NCBI GenBank assembly: GCA_963169105.1
Contig: OY720638.1
Location: 6,682,749-6,746,748 of the forward strand
Direction: 5' to 3'
From: Ceriagrion tenellum
Lineage: Eukaryota > Arthropoda > Insecta > Odonata > Coenagrionidae
Length of the DNA stretch: 64,000 nucleotides
The position numbers were made by a program, and so were the translations under genes. Under the pieces are notes generated by a model. The model was not told the origin of the DNA, did not search any database, and was given only the letters and a program-made list of their open reading frames with translations. The number at the start of each line of letters is the position of its first letter. The stretch's first letter is position 1. Positions 33,831 through 45,725 of the stretch are shown in pieces.

Positions 33831-34179
33831 AAGTCGAAGTACGACTGCCAATTTGATTTTTGAAATAATTAATTGACCATTTCTCGCAAATTGAATTTGT
33901 TGTAAAACATATTTATGAGGCTGAAAACACAAATTATTTTCTAAAGGCATCAACATGGCTAGGAGTAAGGAAAGTGGCACAATTTTTACACTTTTAGAAG
34001 GGCTATTTCTCAGGAAGGCATACATTTATCCCAGTTAAAGAATATATTTAAAGAACGCTGGTTAATATGATTAGCTGTGTAGTTCATCAGACTTGGTGCC
34101 TTCATTAGAAAGCGACGAAAAAATCAAAACATGTCCAATGTCCCTTCTTTTTAAGTTCCTTGTGTATCAGTACATGGTA
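33831..34179. other. No gene recognised
   Basis: AT-rich DNA between the LINE relic and the 34180 repeat. Nothing recognisable. Confidence 0.4.
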
Positions 34180-34433
34180 GCAAACATTTGAGTTGTTAAA
34201 ACCTCAGCACTCCTCACCTGTCTCAATCAAACTATTTGAATATCTATAAACTTTTATCTCTCCTTCGAAGGAAAAAATAGTTGCCCATAGCTTCGTCAAG
34301 CCATTGTGGCCTTAAACTATGCATATGGGAACCAACTTGATGCATACGACGGTTATATCGCAAATGAAGGGCAGTAGCTAATGTGCTGATCGCGGGAATC
34401 GTCCGGATGAGTTTATTTTCTTTGTATACAGAG
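34180..34433 (+). repeat. Interspersed repeat, inverted partner at 46561-46797
   Basis: The reverse complement of this stretch matches 46561-46797 over about 240 bp. Shared stretches include CTTATCCGGACGAATC-like and GAAGCTATGGGCAA-like words and TTCAAATAGTTT. No coding capacity. The family is unknown. Confidence 0.7.
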
Positions 34434-35009
34434 CCAGGGATTCTGAGTACAGGAGAATACGAGTGGAACGATGAGTGGACGAAGGCATTGCGCCAGCCCT
34501 TTTTAGTCTTAAAAGCTATGACACGTATGTTGGATTTTCACTATTTTATGTTCAGGGCGAAAATTTATACCGGTGGCAAGTGTAGACTTTTGTTTGTGTG
34601 CTACTTTCGGTAATTGACGGCACTTTCTGTCCCATCGTGTAACACCTGATATCGAAAATGCTGCGCAAGAGCTGTGTGTGGGAATATTTTACTGAAAACT
34701 AAATGTAGGCAAAGTGAAGTGCACGGTTTGTAATTGAGAATTTAGTACAACGGGAGTACTACAATTCACATCGCTTTATTGAGGACTGAGCATAAGACTG
34801 CTTGAGACTTGGAACACCGTAAACGGCAAAAATGAACAAGTCTGGGCAGCGAGGGACCCTTTCAAACAGACCAAGAGAAAGGAAATGATCCGGATCCACG
34901 AGTGCCTCAAATTGCTCTCATAATTGTTAATCGTTTCGTTTCAGCCATCCATGGGCTAAGATTACACAATTATTCTTACTTTATCAAGTTTTTTTATTTT
35001 TCCAGTCCT
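34434..35009. other. No gene recognised
   Basis: No domain-bearing frame. The sequence leads into a LINE 3' fragment. Confidence 0.4.
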
Positions 35010-35300
35010 TCATTCTTCATTTGTCCGACCTGTTTTAGAATACGGTAGTATGATCTGGAATCCACGCCATGTCACGTTAGAGGACACTTGAAAAAATACA
35101 GATGCGATTTATGAAATGGCTGTGTTCTCTGGATAATGGTCCTGTCCATACAGCATCCGAATACCCCATTTTATGTAAATTTTTTACGCTCACTCCACTT
35201 GAAGTCAGAAGGAGGGTTTCAGATGCAATCTTCCTGCGTAAAATTATGATGGGTGATGTGGATTTGAATAAGGCAAAATTCAACATATAAGACAAAATTC
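35010..35300 (+). pseudogene. LINE reverse transcriptase C-terminal fragment
   Basis: The plus-strand frame after about 35018 encodes a motif like RPVLEYGSMIWNPRH, with frame breaks. It is followed by MRFMKWLCSLDNG and LTPLEVRRRVSDAIFLRKIM, the typical C-terminal tail of CR1/Jockey-like reverse transcriptases. The fragment is 5'-truncated and different in sequence from the minus-strand LINE at 32295-33830. Confidence 0.6.
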
Positions 35301-36903
35301 ATCAGATACACACTGTTTGGTGTCGTACGAATCAGAAAATTACAAAGAAAGTTATTATAATGCTTATTTTAACAATTTTGAATAAATAAATAAAATATCT
35401 CCGTTCCTAAAGCTCATCTAATTTATGCCCAACTCTGGCCGACCCCCGCGGGCGAGGGCTATGTAGGGAGAGAATGAACAGAAAGGGTTAATACGTAGCA
35501 ATTTTTAACAATAAGCAGCGATTTTTAACACGTTGGGCTGAGTTTATCTATACATTTGGCTCTCCAACTAGAAAAGGCACATTTGAGCTAGTTTTTGTCG
35601 TCGCACTTTTCTTCTTTCACGATAAAATTCAAAGTAATAGCCTTGCAGAGTTGGAATGAACGTCATAAGAAGGAAAATATAACATGATATAGAATGTTGC
35701 ACTTGAGAAAGACAGATAAAAGTATATGTTCCCGATTTTTGGGTTTGAATGATTTCAACGAGGGAAACGAGGTCAAAAATATGAGGTTATATTTCAAGAA
35801 AGGAAATAAAAACTGACTTAGAGTCGACGCTATATTTGAAAATGAAATCCACAGTTAGAAACCTGCAAGGAGCAGAAAAACTGACTAGCTCAATTCGCAA
35901 ATTCTAAGAGTGGAAAAATAAAATTCAGACTTACTAGTCAATGAATATGCGGGTATGAAGTTCGCTGGTCGATGCTCCTCGCTGTCGGAAGCGCTGTCGA
36001 TACGTGCTGAAATCGGCGTACCGTAAACACACACACACGAGCGACTATAGTCACGCCTAAAGCGCAAGCAGCTGAAAAGGTGATGACCGGTGAGGATGAA
36101 ACTGCTCGCAAGAAACGTCATGAAAGACAAGTGCTGTTCCCGTCGAAATTCAGGGTGCTTATATGGGGCTCCGTTGCGTGCTCCAGAGCTCGAAGAGGGT
36201 TCGGCCCTCGAGGGCGAGTTCGGAGCTTAAGAGTGGCGATGCACTTAAGACGGACATTACTAATGGAAGCACGCAATTGTGGCAGTGGTTGAATGACAAG
36301 GGATGGGATCCAAGTTAAAAACGGTATAGTGCACACGGGGAGAGGGGGTGGGCCGGGATGAGGGCGGGTTTTCAGTGAGCCGCGCGGTCATCGGCGACGT
36401 GGTTCCATCATCTCCAAGTTCGAGATCGGCTCTTGCCCACGTCTTCATTTTAGGTATTCTATAGCGACTTTAAGGCGTCTATATCGGAAACAAGACCGCT
36501 AATAGAACGCGACCAGGACACTTCACAATCCCTGGCTAATGGCAAGGGCGGGGAACCACCCCCAAGGGCGGGAGGACCACCCCCAGCCGACTTGCTGGAG
36601 ACGAATGATTGACTGGCGACATAGGTTTACATGTTCAGACAGGTCACTAAAATACATTGGAATGCACTTTAAGATAAAGGGGTAGGGGGAGCTGGCCCAA
36701 AGACCCATGGGGGAGCAGGGGAGGGCGAAGTGGGAGCGGGGGAAGTGGGGGGTGGGAGCGGAGGGATTTGGGGTTGGGAGCGGGGGGTGGGGAAACATCG
36801 GAAGGCACTAAATCGATTAAAGATAAGATGAAGTTACCCGAAGTCCAGGCATTAGTAGTAACAGTGCACTGGCCACTGGGGTTGTATCGCAAGTTTCCCT
36901 CCA
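35301..36903. other. No gene recognised; G-rich patch
   Basis: Short frames only. 36680-36795 is a G-rich degenerate repeat (GGGAGCGGGG-like units). This could be near the 3' end of the gypsy element, but I found no matching pair of long terminal repeats. Confidence 0.4.
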
Positions 36904-37783
36904 TTATTTTTCATTAATGACCGTGCCATATGCCCCTTTATCTCTGGTCCAGACTAATTCCTCTAGTTGCACCGGATCCAGCGGACGGGCACGGTGACGT
37001 TTGTCGAAGTTGGTTTTATCCCGCTTCTTCCTCAGCCACAACTTCCGCCGATGGTTTGCCCAGTCTTGCAACTTCGGCTCCAACGACTGCGGAGAACACG
37101 GGACCGTGGTGCTTAGTCTGCGACCCATTTGCAGCTCTGCGGGACTGGACCCGGCCCTCCAGCAGAGCCGTTCTGTACGCGAGCAAGCCGAGGTATGGGT
37201 CCGTCTCCTTCTCAATGATGGCCTTCACGATTTTCACCCCCACTTCTTCCTGTCCATTGCTCTGTGCAAACCCTGGGCTGCTGATGGTGAGGCGGAATTC
37301 ATAATCTCCTGCACACTTGCGGAATTCCGCCACAGAGAACTAGGGACCACCATCGCTTCTCAGCTCCTCGGGTATTCCGTGCCTCGCAAACACCTCCTTC
37401 ATTTATGCGATCACGGCTGTAGCAGTTGTGGTGCCCAATCTGGTGATCTCCGGGTAGTGGGAAAAGGAATCCATCATCACCAAGTACTGCTGGCTTTTCC
37501 TCTCATACAGGTTGGCAGCCATCCTTTGCCAATGGTGCTCTGGTGGACGGGCCGGCATCAAAGGTTCCACGGGCTGTGGCTGATGCTCGCGGCACCCCTG
37601 GCAGTCAGCGCAGAAATTCCTCACGCCATCTTCGACCCCCAGACACCATATGCTCATTTTTGCTCGCCCAAGGCATTTGGTCTGTCCCACCTGCCCTCGG
37701 TGAAGCCAGTCCAGGATGTCACTTCGCTTTCTCTCTGAGACATAGATGTGTGGACCATGCAGGAGTCCGCCGACCTCTGTCAA
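36904..37783 (-). pseudogene. Gypsy integrase
   Basis: The zinc region ends FCADCQGCREHQP (about 37610). The core begins HHWQRMAANLYERKSQQYLV (about 37530); the first catalytic Asp of the DDE triad is Asn here (AANLY for the usual AADLF). The second motif reads RSDGGP followed by a stop (about 37345). The Glu region QSNGQEEVGVKIVKAIIEKE (about 37265) is intact. Two frames are needed. It is inactive. Confidence 0.85.
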
Positions 37784-37792
37784 GACGCCTCT

Positions 37793-38471
37793 TTAGTCGT
37801 GGTATGGCCGCAGGTTTCCGGTAATGTCTCGCGGATGTGGCCAACGGAGTCTGACGAACCGCAGCAACGCCTGCGTTGTCTTGTCCGTACTTTGAGCGTC
37901 CCGTACGGTCAGCAGAGTGATGTCGGAGGCCGGAATTTCCTGGATAATGATTCTGGCATTAAACTCCACCTCACTGTCCAGCAGGACATTTCTTCCCTCG
38001 CCCGATGCCTCGGTCTGCAGCGGGGCTCTCGATAAGGTATCTGCCGACACCATGGCTTTTCCTGCAACATGTTCAATTTTATACGTGAATTGCATCGAAT
38101 GCATGCGTAGAACCTGCAAGCATGGAGACGATTCGCTGATCGGTTTAGTGCCGAGCAACGAAACAAGAGGTTTACGATCCTTGCGAAATGTCAAGTCTGG
38201 CAATATCAAGTCAAGTCAATGATGAATTTTGAAAATTATTCGCAGGCCCAGGTCTCCTTTTCGATCTGGGCAAAACGCTGCTCCGTCGGCGTAAGTGCCC
38301 TCGGCGCGTAATAAATTGGCCTCCAAACGATGGCTTCTTCTGAAGAACTGCTCCAATAAGCCGTAGGAAGATGCGTCCGCGGATCCTCAGCCGCCGATTG
38401 GGATCAAAGAACACAAGGGCCCTTACTAGTCTTTTCTTGATCTCCCCTGAGGCACGGTCCTGTACTGCCAT
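37793..38471 (-). pseudogene. Gypsy RNase H and connection
   Basis: The frame at 38471-38211 includes ALVFFDPNRRLRI, and a shifted frame has AVLQKKPSFGGQFITRRGHL. The frame 38209-37793 carries FTYKIEHVAGKAMVSADTLS, the conserved end of gypsy RNase H, followed by a spacer leading to integrase. Frameshifts break the domain. Confidence 0.75.
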
Positions 38472-39680
38472 CCAGGTAAACTCCGTGTCTGCCTTGAGTA
38501 AGTCGCGCAGCGGCTGAGTAGAAGTAGACAGATATCCACGAGCTTCAACTGATAGTGGACCATTCCAAATAGCCTCTTGACATCCGTGGCTTTGGTTGGG
38601 TTTGCCATTTTCAAAATGGCTGCCACCTTGTCGGGATCCGCCTCGGCTCCTTTATCCGCCGATTTGATGTACCCCAGATACTTGACCAGTTTCTGGCGAA
38701 TTTTGCATTTATCTCTATTAAGTGTTACTCCACTGTCTTCGAGTCTCCTCAGCACGTCGCGAAGCCTCTTTTCGTGCTCCTCTCTGGTTCTGCCGAGCAC
38801 CATGATGTCGTTCACCAGGTTTACCACCCCCTCCAAGCCAGAAAGAATCTCGCTGAAGCGTTTCTGGAAATGCTACTCAGCCGATGACAAGCCCATGGGA
38901 AGACGATTGAAGGCATACCGCCCAAACGGTGTGATGAACGTTGTCAGACTCCTTGATTTAGCGTCCAACGCCACCTGGTAGTATCCTTTGTTGGCGTCTA
39001 GGAGTGAAAACCACTTAGCCCCTGCCAGCTGCGCCAAAGCTTCTTCTACAGTGGTCATCATGTCTTGCTCCCTCACGACGCTGCCATTGAGCTGCGTGAA
39101 ATCGACGCATAATCGCACTCCCCCTGCCGGTTTTGCGACGACCACCATGGGTGCACACCAGTGGGAGGCCTCATCCACCTGAGAGATGACGCCGTGCTGC
39201 TGCATTCCCTCTAATTCTTGACGGACTTGATCGCGTAGAGGCAAAGAAACGTGTCGCGGCGCCGCCACAACATACGGCTCGGCTCCCGGCTTCAGACGTA
39301 TCTTGTATGGTAGATCCTTGCTGATGCAGCCCAGGCCTCGGGAGACTTCGCTTAACTCCTGCTCCGGTTCCGTCGATACGGTGATGCCCGCCACTGCATC
39401 GGCTGGATTCCACTTTAGGATCCGAAGATCTTCGATGGCTGGCCGACGCAGAAGAGGTGGTGTTTTTTCCTCCACCACGTAGATGATGTCTTCCGCTCTA
39501 TTTCCAGCCCATTCGGCGGTGATTGACACTTTCCCCATGACTGTGAGTTGCCGATTACCGACTCCCCGTAGCGTCTCGCACGACGGTTGTATGGCCGTCT
39601 TCCGAATATTATTTTCGAAATTCGTCGATGACAGCACTGTCACGTCCGCGCCGCAATCCAGCTGAAATCGCCCGCCCTTC
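38426..39680 (-). pseudogene. Gypsy protease and reverse transcriptase
   Basis: The protease active site appears as QLDCGADVTVLS at about 39650 (D-C-G instead of D-S/T-G). The RT frame runs to 38873 with GVISQVDEASHWCAPMVVV, GGVRLCVDFTQLN, WFSLLDANKGYYQVALD (first catalytic Asp) and TPFGRYAFNRLPMGLSSAE. After a frame break (38836 on), the catalytic box reads LVNDIMVLG, where the family has V-D-D; one catalytic Asp is Asn. Confidence 0.9.
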
Positions 39681-39739
39681 GACGCGTACGGTCACTTCCC
39701 ATGGAGGTCACCTCTTCCGCCGCCTGCCGATTGCTTGCA

Positions 39740-40820
39740 CGCGACCAGCCCCCTGAAACTCCCTATGCTATCCCATAAGACCCCACGTTTTCTTATTGAA
39801 GCCGTTTCCACAAGCCGCCGCTTGTTTTTCGGGGAGGCGCCACGGGTCCGAGATGGCAAGATTCAATGGGTATTCCCTACGAGAGAAGTTGGTTGGCGTG
39901 TATCGGGTGAGAAGAAAATGAATTTTTATGTTATTCACGCGGATATTGCATGCATTTATTTTATTGTATAATTTCTGTGCATATTTGTGTCTATTTTTTC
40001 ATCAATAGGTGTCGGAAATTTTAGTAATATGCGGAGAAAGCAATCATGCCGTGGACGTGCGTGGTACCACGTTGTAATACGGGCTATGGCCATAAATCAA
40101 TGGGGATATCGCTGTTTAAAGTGCCATCGAACCCGGAATAGTGCGGTACCTGGCAACGAGCAATTCCCCTAGATGAATTTCTGCTAAAGGAGAGTAATTA
40201 GGTATGCGCGAAGCATTTTCTAGGAGAGGAAATTATAAGGAACGTGATCCATCGCGACAAGGACGGTAACGTTATTGCTGCGGTATTCAAAGTTTTTTTG
40301 AAGATATTTGGGATTTGTTTATGAATTTCAATATTATGAGTCATCATTTTTCTTTACGTGCAGTTGATTATTGATCTATCCTTCCGCTTGGATATGATTT
40401 TCTGTCAGCAAATCTTATTCCTAGAATAGGTGCGTAAATAGATTTAAAACGTTGACCACTGTGTGAAGTTCCCTCGGGTTTCACACCGAGTTAAACATTA
40501 CTCTGGTAAAATTTACTCATATTATCCGCCGAGAAAGTCGCAAACCTTTTATTGGCAACTGTGTTGAACCATTGAGAGCAGGTGACGTGGGGAGACCCGT
40601 CATGGCATTTAAAAAGATCGCGGTGGCCAAGTTGTTCTTGGAGATTTTTCATGTACAAATACCCACCTGTCGTCTGCTACTGCTGATGTGACGTTTTATT
40701 TAACGGATATTTCTCTCTCCAATGGACTGACATGGCGTAAGCATTACTGGTAGCTAGAGAAAAAAATCAGCATTCCCTTATTCCCGAGCAGTTACGCGTT
40801 TTAACGGAAGACGTATTTTT
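39740..40820 (+). mobile_element. Foreign insertion in gypsy with a THAP fragment
   Basis: About 1.1 kb separates the protease and the end of gag of the gypsy element, although these normally adjoin. It contains a plus-strand THAP-domain frame. THAP domains occur in P-element-type transposases, so a P-like element is likely. Ends and target duplication were not identified. Confidence 0.5.
40046..40330 (+). pseudogene. THAP zinc-finger domain fragment
   Basis: A single frame from ATG 40046 starts MPWTCVVPRCNTGYGHKSMG, then ISLFKVPSNPE, a TAG at 40139, WQRAIPLDEFLLKESN, a second TAG, and VCAKHFLGEEI. This gives the C-x4-C...W...C-x2-H-F pattern of the THAP finger, including the conserved LFKVP and Trp. 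THAP domains are DNA-binding modules at the N-terminus of P-type transposases and of some host proteins. Two stops make this copy non-functional. Confidence 0.75.
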
Positions 40821-40823
40821 TGT

Positions 40824-41590
40824 TCAAAACCCTGTTAACATCAAAATTGAAGCCGAGCCGGGAGACCTTGCCCTCTTGGACTGGTGGCGCCTCACTCGGT
40901 CACCGTCGGAAACGGATTCAATAAGAGAACATGCCTGAGCGGCGAGTGTCCAGACCTTTACTTCTCTATGACCGTGCACGCGACCAAGGAAGAAGTCCAT
41001 GTCGCCATCTAAAGGTTGCTCCTCGTCGCTCGAGACTGCCGTCTGAACGCTTCCCAGGAACAATCTGTCGTCCTCTGCATAGTTCTCTCTGCTCTACTGC
41101 ACCGCCCGGACGAACTTGCAGACGGCAGCCCAATGGCCGCACCTCTTACATGAGTTGCAGGTGGACTTCTTAGCAGGACACTCAGAATAGGCATGTTGCG
41201 GCGCCCGGCCGAACAAACTGCACCGCGAACTGCTATGCCGCTGGCCCGGTGACGGTGTGGCAGTCTCCTTCTTTTCTTTTTGAAGATCTTTGCCCACGCT
41301 CGAGATCCTCCTCGCTGGACGCAGCGCAGCCACCGCTTACCCCTGGTGCTTGGCCGATCAGCTGTCTTCTAACCTCCTCACGCTGCCGCGCCTTGGTGGC
41401 CGCTTTACATAGGGTGCGGTCCGGGTCGAGCTGCAGAGCTTCCGCCAGTTTCTTGTCCCTCATGCCGATGACAATTCTGTCCCGGATCATTTCCTCCTCC
41501 ATTGCCCCGTGATTACAAATCTCCGCCGGGCGATGCAAATCTTGTAAGCAGTCGTCGACCGTCTCCGTCTCTCCCTGCTGGCGCTTGTTG
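40824..41590 (-). pseudogene. Gypsy gag, C-terminal part
   Basis: The frame 41538-41233 reads EEMIRDRIVIGMRDKKLAEALQ-type retrotransposon gag sequence followed by an RQREEVRRQL helix. The frame 41333-41094 has two zinc knuckles. The second, CNSCKRCGHWAAVC, is complete (C-x2-C-x4-H-x4-C); the first lacks its second Cys. The gag start is cut at about 41590. Confidence 0.8.
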
Positions 41591-42029
41591 AAACTAGAGA
41601 TGGGCGCCGCGCCGCCGAGTCAAATGTAGCGGAGCGCTGCCACGCCGCCGAGTCAAATGTAGCGGCGCGCTGCCACGCCGCCGACGTCAAAAACAACGGC
41701 AGCGGTGCCGTTACACACTAGAGTGGTCCTTATTTTTCGGAAATCCGAATTTCTTTTGGAGCATACCCTGATTGGTGCCGTTGGGTTAAGAAATATAATA
41801 TTTAAAATATTCCCATTGAGGAAAGAGTGGATCACCAAAAATTATTAAATTTCAACGTATTTTCCGGTCATTCCTGACGATTACGGACCGCTTGGGTGTT
41901 TAATATTCTTAATATGCAGAGCTTCCACTCACTTTTTGATACAGAAAAGTGAGAAAGTTATCGATTTTTGCCAAAAGAAGTGAGGGGAAAATATGGGAAA
42001 AGTGAGGAATAAGTGAGAAAATTACTTAC
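41591..42029. repeat. 33-bp tandem repeat, then non-coding DNA
   Basis: GCCGCCGAGTCAAATGTAGC starts at 41611 and 41644, and a partial unit starts at 41677, giving a 33-bp period. The array directly abuts the truncated gag. The rest is AT-rich with no gene. Confidence 0.7.
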
Positions 42030-42182
42030 ATACATACATACCACTCACGCCGTTCCCTTCCGGGGTATGCGGAGTCACTCATAGATACATATTTGTACAC
42101 CTAACTCTGCTTCAATAGTTTCCTCCATACTGACCTATATTTGCAAACCTCTTTTGCTTCATTTACCTCTGCTTACACTGCT

Positions 42183-42458
42183 TCATACACGCCCTCTTGT
42201 TTTTAAGACTCCTAATATTCCTCCTCCTAGGAATTTTCTCAACCACAACTTTCTCAGCCCACCTCTACCTCTCGCACCATTCATTTCACCCTTATTTATC
42301 TGTTTGGTTATTAGACTCTCATCCATTCTCTCAACATGGCCAAACCAACGAAGCATACTCCTTTCATATATGTCCATTATCGGAGCACCTAACCCACATT
42401 CAATTACTACCCACTCATTCCTGACCCTATCCATTTTTACTTTTGCCGTAAACACTCC
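42183..42458 (-). pseudogene. LINE reverse transcriptase C-terminal end
   Basis: Reads VKMDRVRNEWVVIECGLG, then MLRWFGHVERMDESL, the conserved tail of RTE-like reverse transcriptases. It is the continuation of the domain at 45725-45230, displaced by the piggyBac element. Confidence 0.7.
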
Positions 42459-45208
42459 TTAACCCATATATGCCCAGTGGGTCGTTTTCGACCCACGGGA
42501 TAAAAAAAATCCTAGTCTCTCTAATTTGAAGTATTTGTCTACATTGTTGTTATTTTCATCTTACAGGGAAGCAAGTGATTCATTCCTGAAGTAATATTTC
42601 CAAGGATACATTTTCAAATCATTGTAATGTGGACATAAAAAATTACTTCTCTTTACCGCGATTTTCGAATAACTTTGACGTACAATGTAACCAATATTTT
42701 CCAGCTCAATCAAAATGACACGACAAGCTACAATACTTTGTATACTCAATTTCATTATTCCGTATTCAATTACCAAATTTCATGTCTCCTGTGTCTGCCA
42801 CGGGTAATGATATTGGTGTGGGTCGTTTTCGACCCAATGGGCAGATAAGCCTAGTTTGTTAGGCAAGTCCAGACGTGCTAGGTTGACCAGAATTCGAGCG
42901 TTTTCTCTGCTGAACTGCGCTAAGATTCTTTTGGAGTGCATTTGTCCAAATAAATTTTGGCATGGCAAGGTTAGTATATAATTTCCTAGAGGGAAACATT
43001 TTTTTCGTGAGCTCATCAACTAATTTATATCTCTAATTTAGTTCCAAACAGCTGACTACAACAGAAATACTTCACGAGCTAGAAGAGTTGGATGAAAAAA
43101 GGTGTAAGAGATGAAGTATATATTTACATAACTCCTCCAGAAGATGGAAACGAAACATGTGAGGATTCTGGGGACGATGAATGTAACGATCCTGATCGTC
43201 TTTGTGGCCGGCAGCTACAAGCGGAAGGTGAATTCAACATTGACATTGAAGATGACCCTGGTGAAGTTGATGAGGAAATCAAATTCGTTGAAGAATCATC
43301 CCATTCTAAAAGGAGAAGGAAATCAACCAAAACCCAAAACATAAAACGGAGATGGGTGAGTTGTGATCTAACTACCCCTGTTTGTGATTCTTGGAGTACA
43401 TGTTTCACACCTCCACTGATTTTATCCTCGTCCAGTCACCCATTAGAGTTTTTCGAACTTTTTATTGATGACAACATCATTACGAAACTTGTTGAGTTTA
43501 CAAATCAATATGCAGCATCGAGAAATAGGTGTGTGCAGGTTTCGAAGGAAGATATTTATACATTTTTAGGCATATTGTTTTTGTCCGGATATAACTGGCT
43601 CCCAAGAAGAAGAATGTATTGGGAAGAAAAGGAAGATGTCTACAATTCACTGGTGTCTAGAAGTATGAGAAGAAACAAGTTTGAGGATATATTTACGAAC
43701 ATCCATTGTGCAGATAATAGTACATTAGACATATCTGATCGTCTCGCAAAATTGCGTCCAGTCATTTGTGAACTGAACAAAAACTTTTGTAGATTTGCGC
43801 CTTTAGAAGAATCTATTTCTATCGATGAGGCTATGATTCCATACTTTGGAAGGCACGGATGCAAACAGTTTATTCGGGGGAAGCCAGTGAGATTCGGTTA
43901 CAAGGCCTGGGTAGCTGCTCTCCGCCTAGGGTACTACATCCAATTTGATATCTACCAAGGGAAAGTAAAGGAAAAAAGGGTTTCCACTTCATCAAGAGGG
44001 CTCGGTGAATCTGTGGTGATGGGGTTTGCTGAAATCCTTAAAAAAATTATCCACTTCTGAATTTCTCCCTGTATTTTGATAATTTTTTCACTTCTGCGAA
44101 TCTAATACGCGAACTAACAAAATTTGGCTATGGTGGAACGGGAACCGCTAGAGTGAACCGAATTGATAACTGCCCCTTACAAGATGTTAAAGTGTTTAAA
44201 AGAAATGAGAGAGGTAGATATGACTGTCGTGTATCCCGGGAGGACAATATCAGTGCAGTTACGTGGATGGACAATAGCGTCGTCACAATGCTATCTAATC
44301 AGTTTGGCGTCGAACCTCAGCAGATGGCAACGAGATATTCAGCATCCGTAAAAGGAAGAATTGAAATTGTAAGAATGAAGAAAGAAACCTCACGTTATTG
44401 CCATGTACAATCGAAACATGGGTGGTGTAGACCAAATGGACAATAATATCTCTAATTACCGTATTGGTATTCGTGGGAAAAAGTGGTACACGCCCATATT
44501 TCTCTGGATGATGGATGTATGCATGAGTAATGCATGGTGTCTCAGCAGGAGTTATGGTATGAAACTGGAGTGTTTAGCATTCAGAAGAGAAATTGTAATA
44601 TCAGTATTGAAGAAATATGGTATTCCACCACAACGAGCAGGACCAACGAGCAAGTTTTCACCTCCAGAGATAATCCGAACGAGTGGACCGCACCATATCA
44701 TTCTCACAAATCAGCCAAGAAGAAGATGCGTTTTATGCCATAGTAAAACAGTAAAATCATGCCATAAATGTTGCATTCCTTTGCACGATAAGTGCTTTAA
44801 GGAGTATCATAAAAATATCTCTGACTGTTAAAACTTTGAAGGAAATAAACAATTATTTTATATGAATAGTATCTTAAAATATGTTATTTATTTTAACAAC
44901 TTAGCCCAAAACAATGTAAGTTAAATAAAATTTCACTTAAAAAACAAAACACAACAAATTGGAAATCATAAAGCAGTTGCAACTCAATAACTCTTGAAGA
45001 GCCTATTAGAAAACGATCCAATTGTGAACATCCTAAATGTGCTCACCAATGCCCAGTGGGTCGAAAACGACCCATGTAAAAATTTTTAAACAAATACTTC
45101 AGGATTTTTTTCAATATTTTTTCTGTTGTCCAGAGGAATGATAAGTTTGAAAAATGTAAATATAGTTAAATTTTCATGCAAAAAAATTAGTGGGCATAAA
45201 TGGGTTAA
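42459..45208 (+). mobile_element. piggyBac element 1
   Basis: Flanked by TTAA at 42459-42462 and 45205-45208. The terminal repeats begin CCCATATATGCCCAGTGG and CCCATTTATGCCCACTA. Length 2.75 kb. A palindrome GGGTCGTTTTCGACCC lies at about 42480 and 42823, and its complement form lies at about 45058. The element sits inside an RTE-like LINE. Confidence 0.95.
42962..44831 (+). pseudogene. piggyBac transposase 1, frameshifted
   Basis: A short first exon (ATG at 42962, donor at 42970) may splice to 43042, giving a start like MASSKQLTTTEILHELEE. A frame change in an A-run near 43097 follows. The main frame (43092-44060) has EFFELFIDDNIITKLVEFTN and the catalytic SIDEAMIPYFGRHG (first Asp). Later frames hold YFDNFFTSA (second Asp, about 44076), WMDNSVV (about 44268) and NRNMGGVDQMDNN (about 44407). 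The C-terminal Cys-rich finger is CVLCHSKTVKSCHKCCIPLH (about 44726). All catalytic Asp are visible, but three frames are needed. Confidence 0.9.
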
Positions 45209-45725
45209 ATAACTCATACCCACGGCGTTTAATCTACTCTTATGTCTATCCTGACGCACCCATGTTTCACTACCATACAACAAAGTGGGAAGAAGAACAC
45301 TTTTGTACTCTGCCATTTTCGCTTCCTTAGACAAGCACTCATTCCTTGATGTGCTCCACATGCTACCTACCACTTTCCTTCCAGCATTCACACGTCTCTT
45401 TATCTCCTCATCTATCCGTCCATCTTTGGCAAACATCTTACCTAAGTACACAAAATCATCCACTCGTTCAATTACTTCACCATTCGCCCTCATCATACAG
45501 TTATTCTCCCCATTCTCTTTATCAAAAACTACTACTTTAGTCTTGCACGCATTTACCCTCAATTCCATTCTCTCTGTTGATTCACAAAACTTATCTAGGA
45601 GCTTCTGTAATCCCTGTTGGATCTCTGAGTTGAAAACAGCATCATCCGCATATAGTAGAACTCGCACGTTTACTTTTCCAATCAGAACACTCGTTTTCAC
45701 TACATGCATCTCTAACACATAGTGT
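45209..45725 (-). pseudogene. LINE reverse transcriptase palm and thumb
   Basis: Contains VRVLLYADDAVFNSEI (intact catalytic ADD, about 45655), LQKLLDKFCESTERMELRVN, GEVIERVDDFVYLGKMFA and MAEYKSVLLPTLLYGSETWV. The frame is open up to the TTAA where piggyBac 1 inserted. Upstream motifs are lost. Confidence 0.8.

Larger units (their letters stand above)
36904..41590 (-). mobile_element. Ty3/gypsy retrotransposon, truncated and broken
   Basis: Minus-strand order: gag (41590-40830), a foreign insertion (about 39740-40820), protease (about 39680), reverse transcriptase (39640-38430), RNase H (38430-38040), integrase (37783-36904). The order protease-RT-RNase H-integrase defines Ty3/gypsy. The 5' part of gag is missing and no long terminal repeats were identified. 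Confidence 0.9.

Noticed and set aside
36523..36904. Long terminal repeat of the gypsy element
   Set aside because: The position fits, but I found no matching second copy near 41600, and the G-rich patch is a simple degenerate repeat.
37001..37738. 245-codon plus-strand frame
   Set aside because: Antisense shadow of the gypsy integrase, whose motifs are on the minus strand.
42816..42840. Intrinsic terminator or operator (palindrome)
   Set aside because: The palindrome recurs at both ends of a piggyBac element, so a transposase-related role is more likely.
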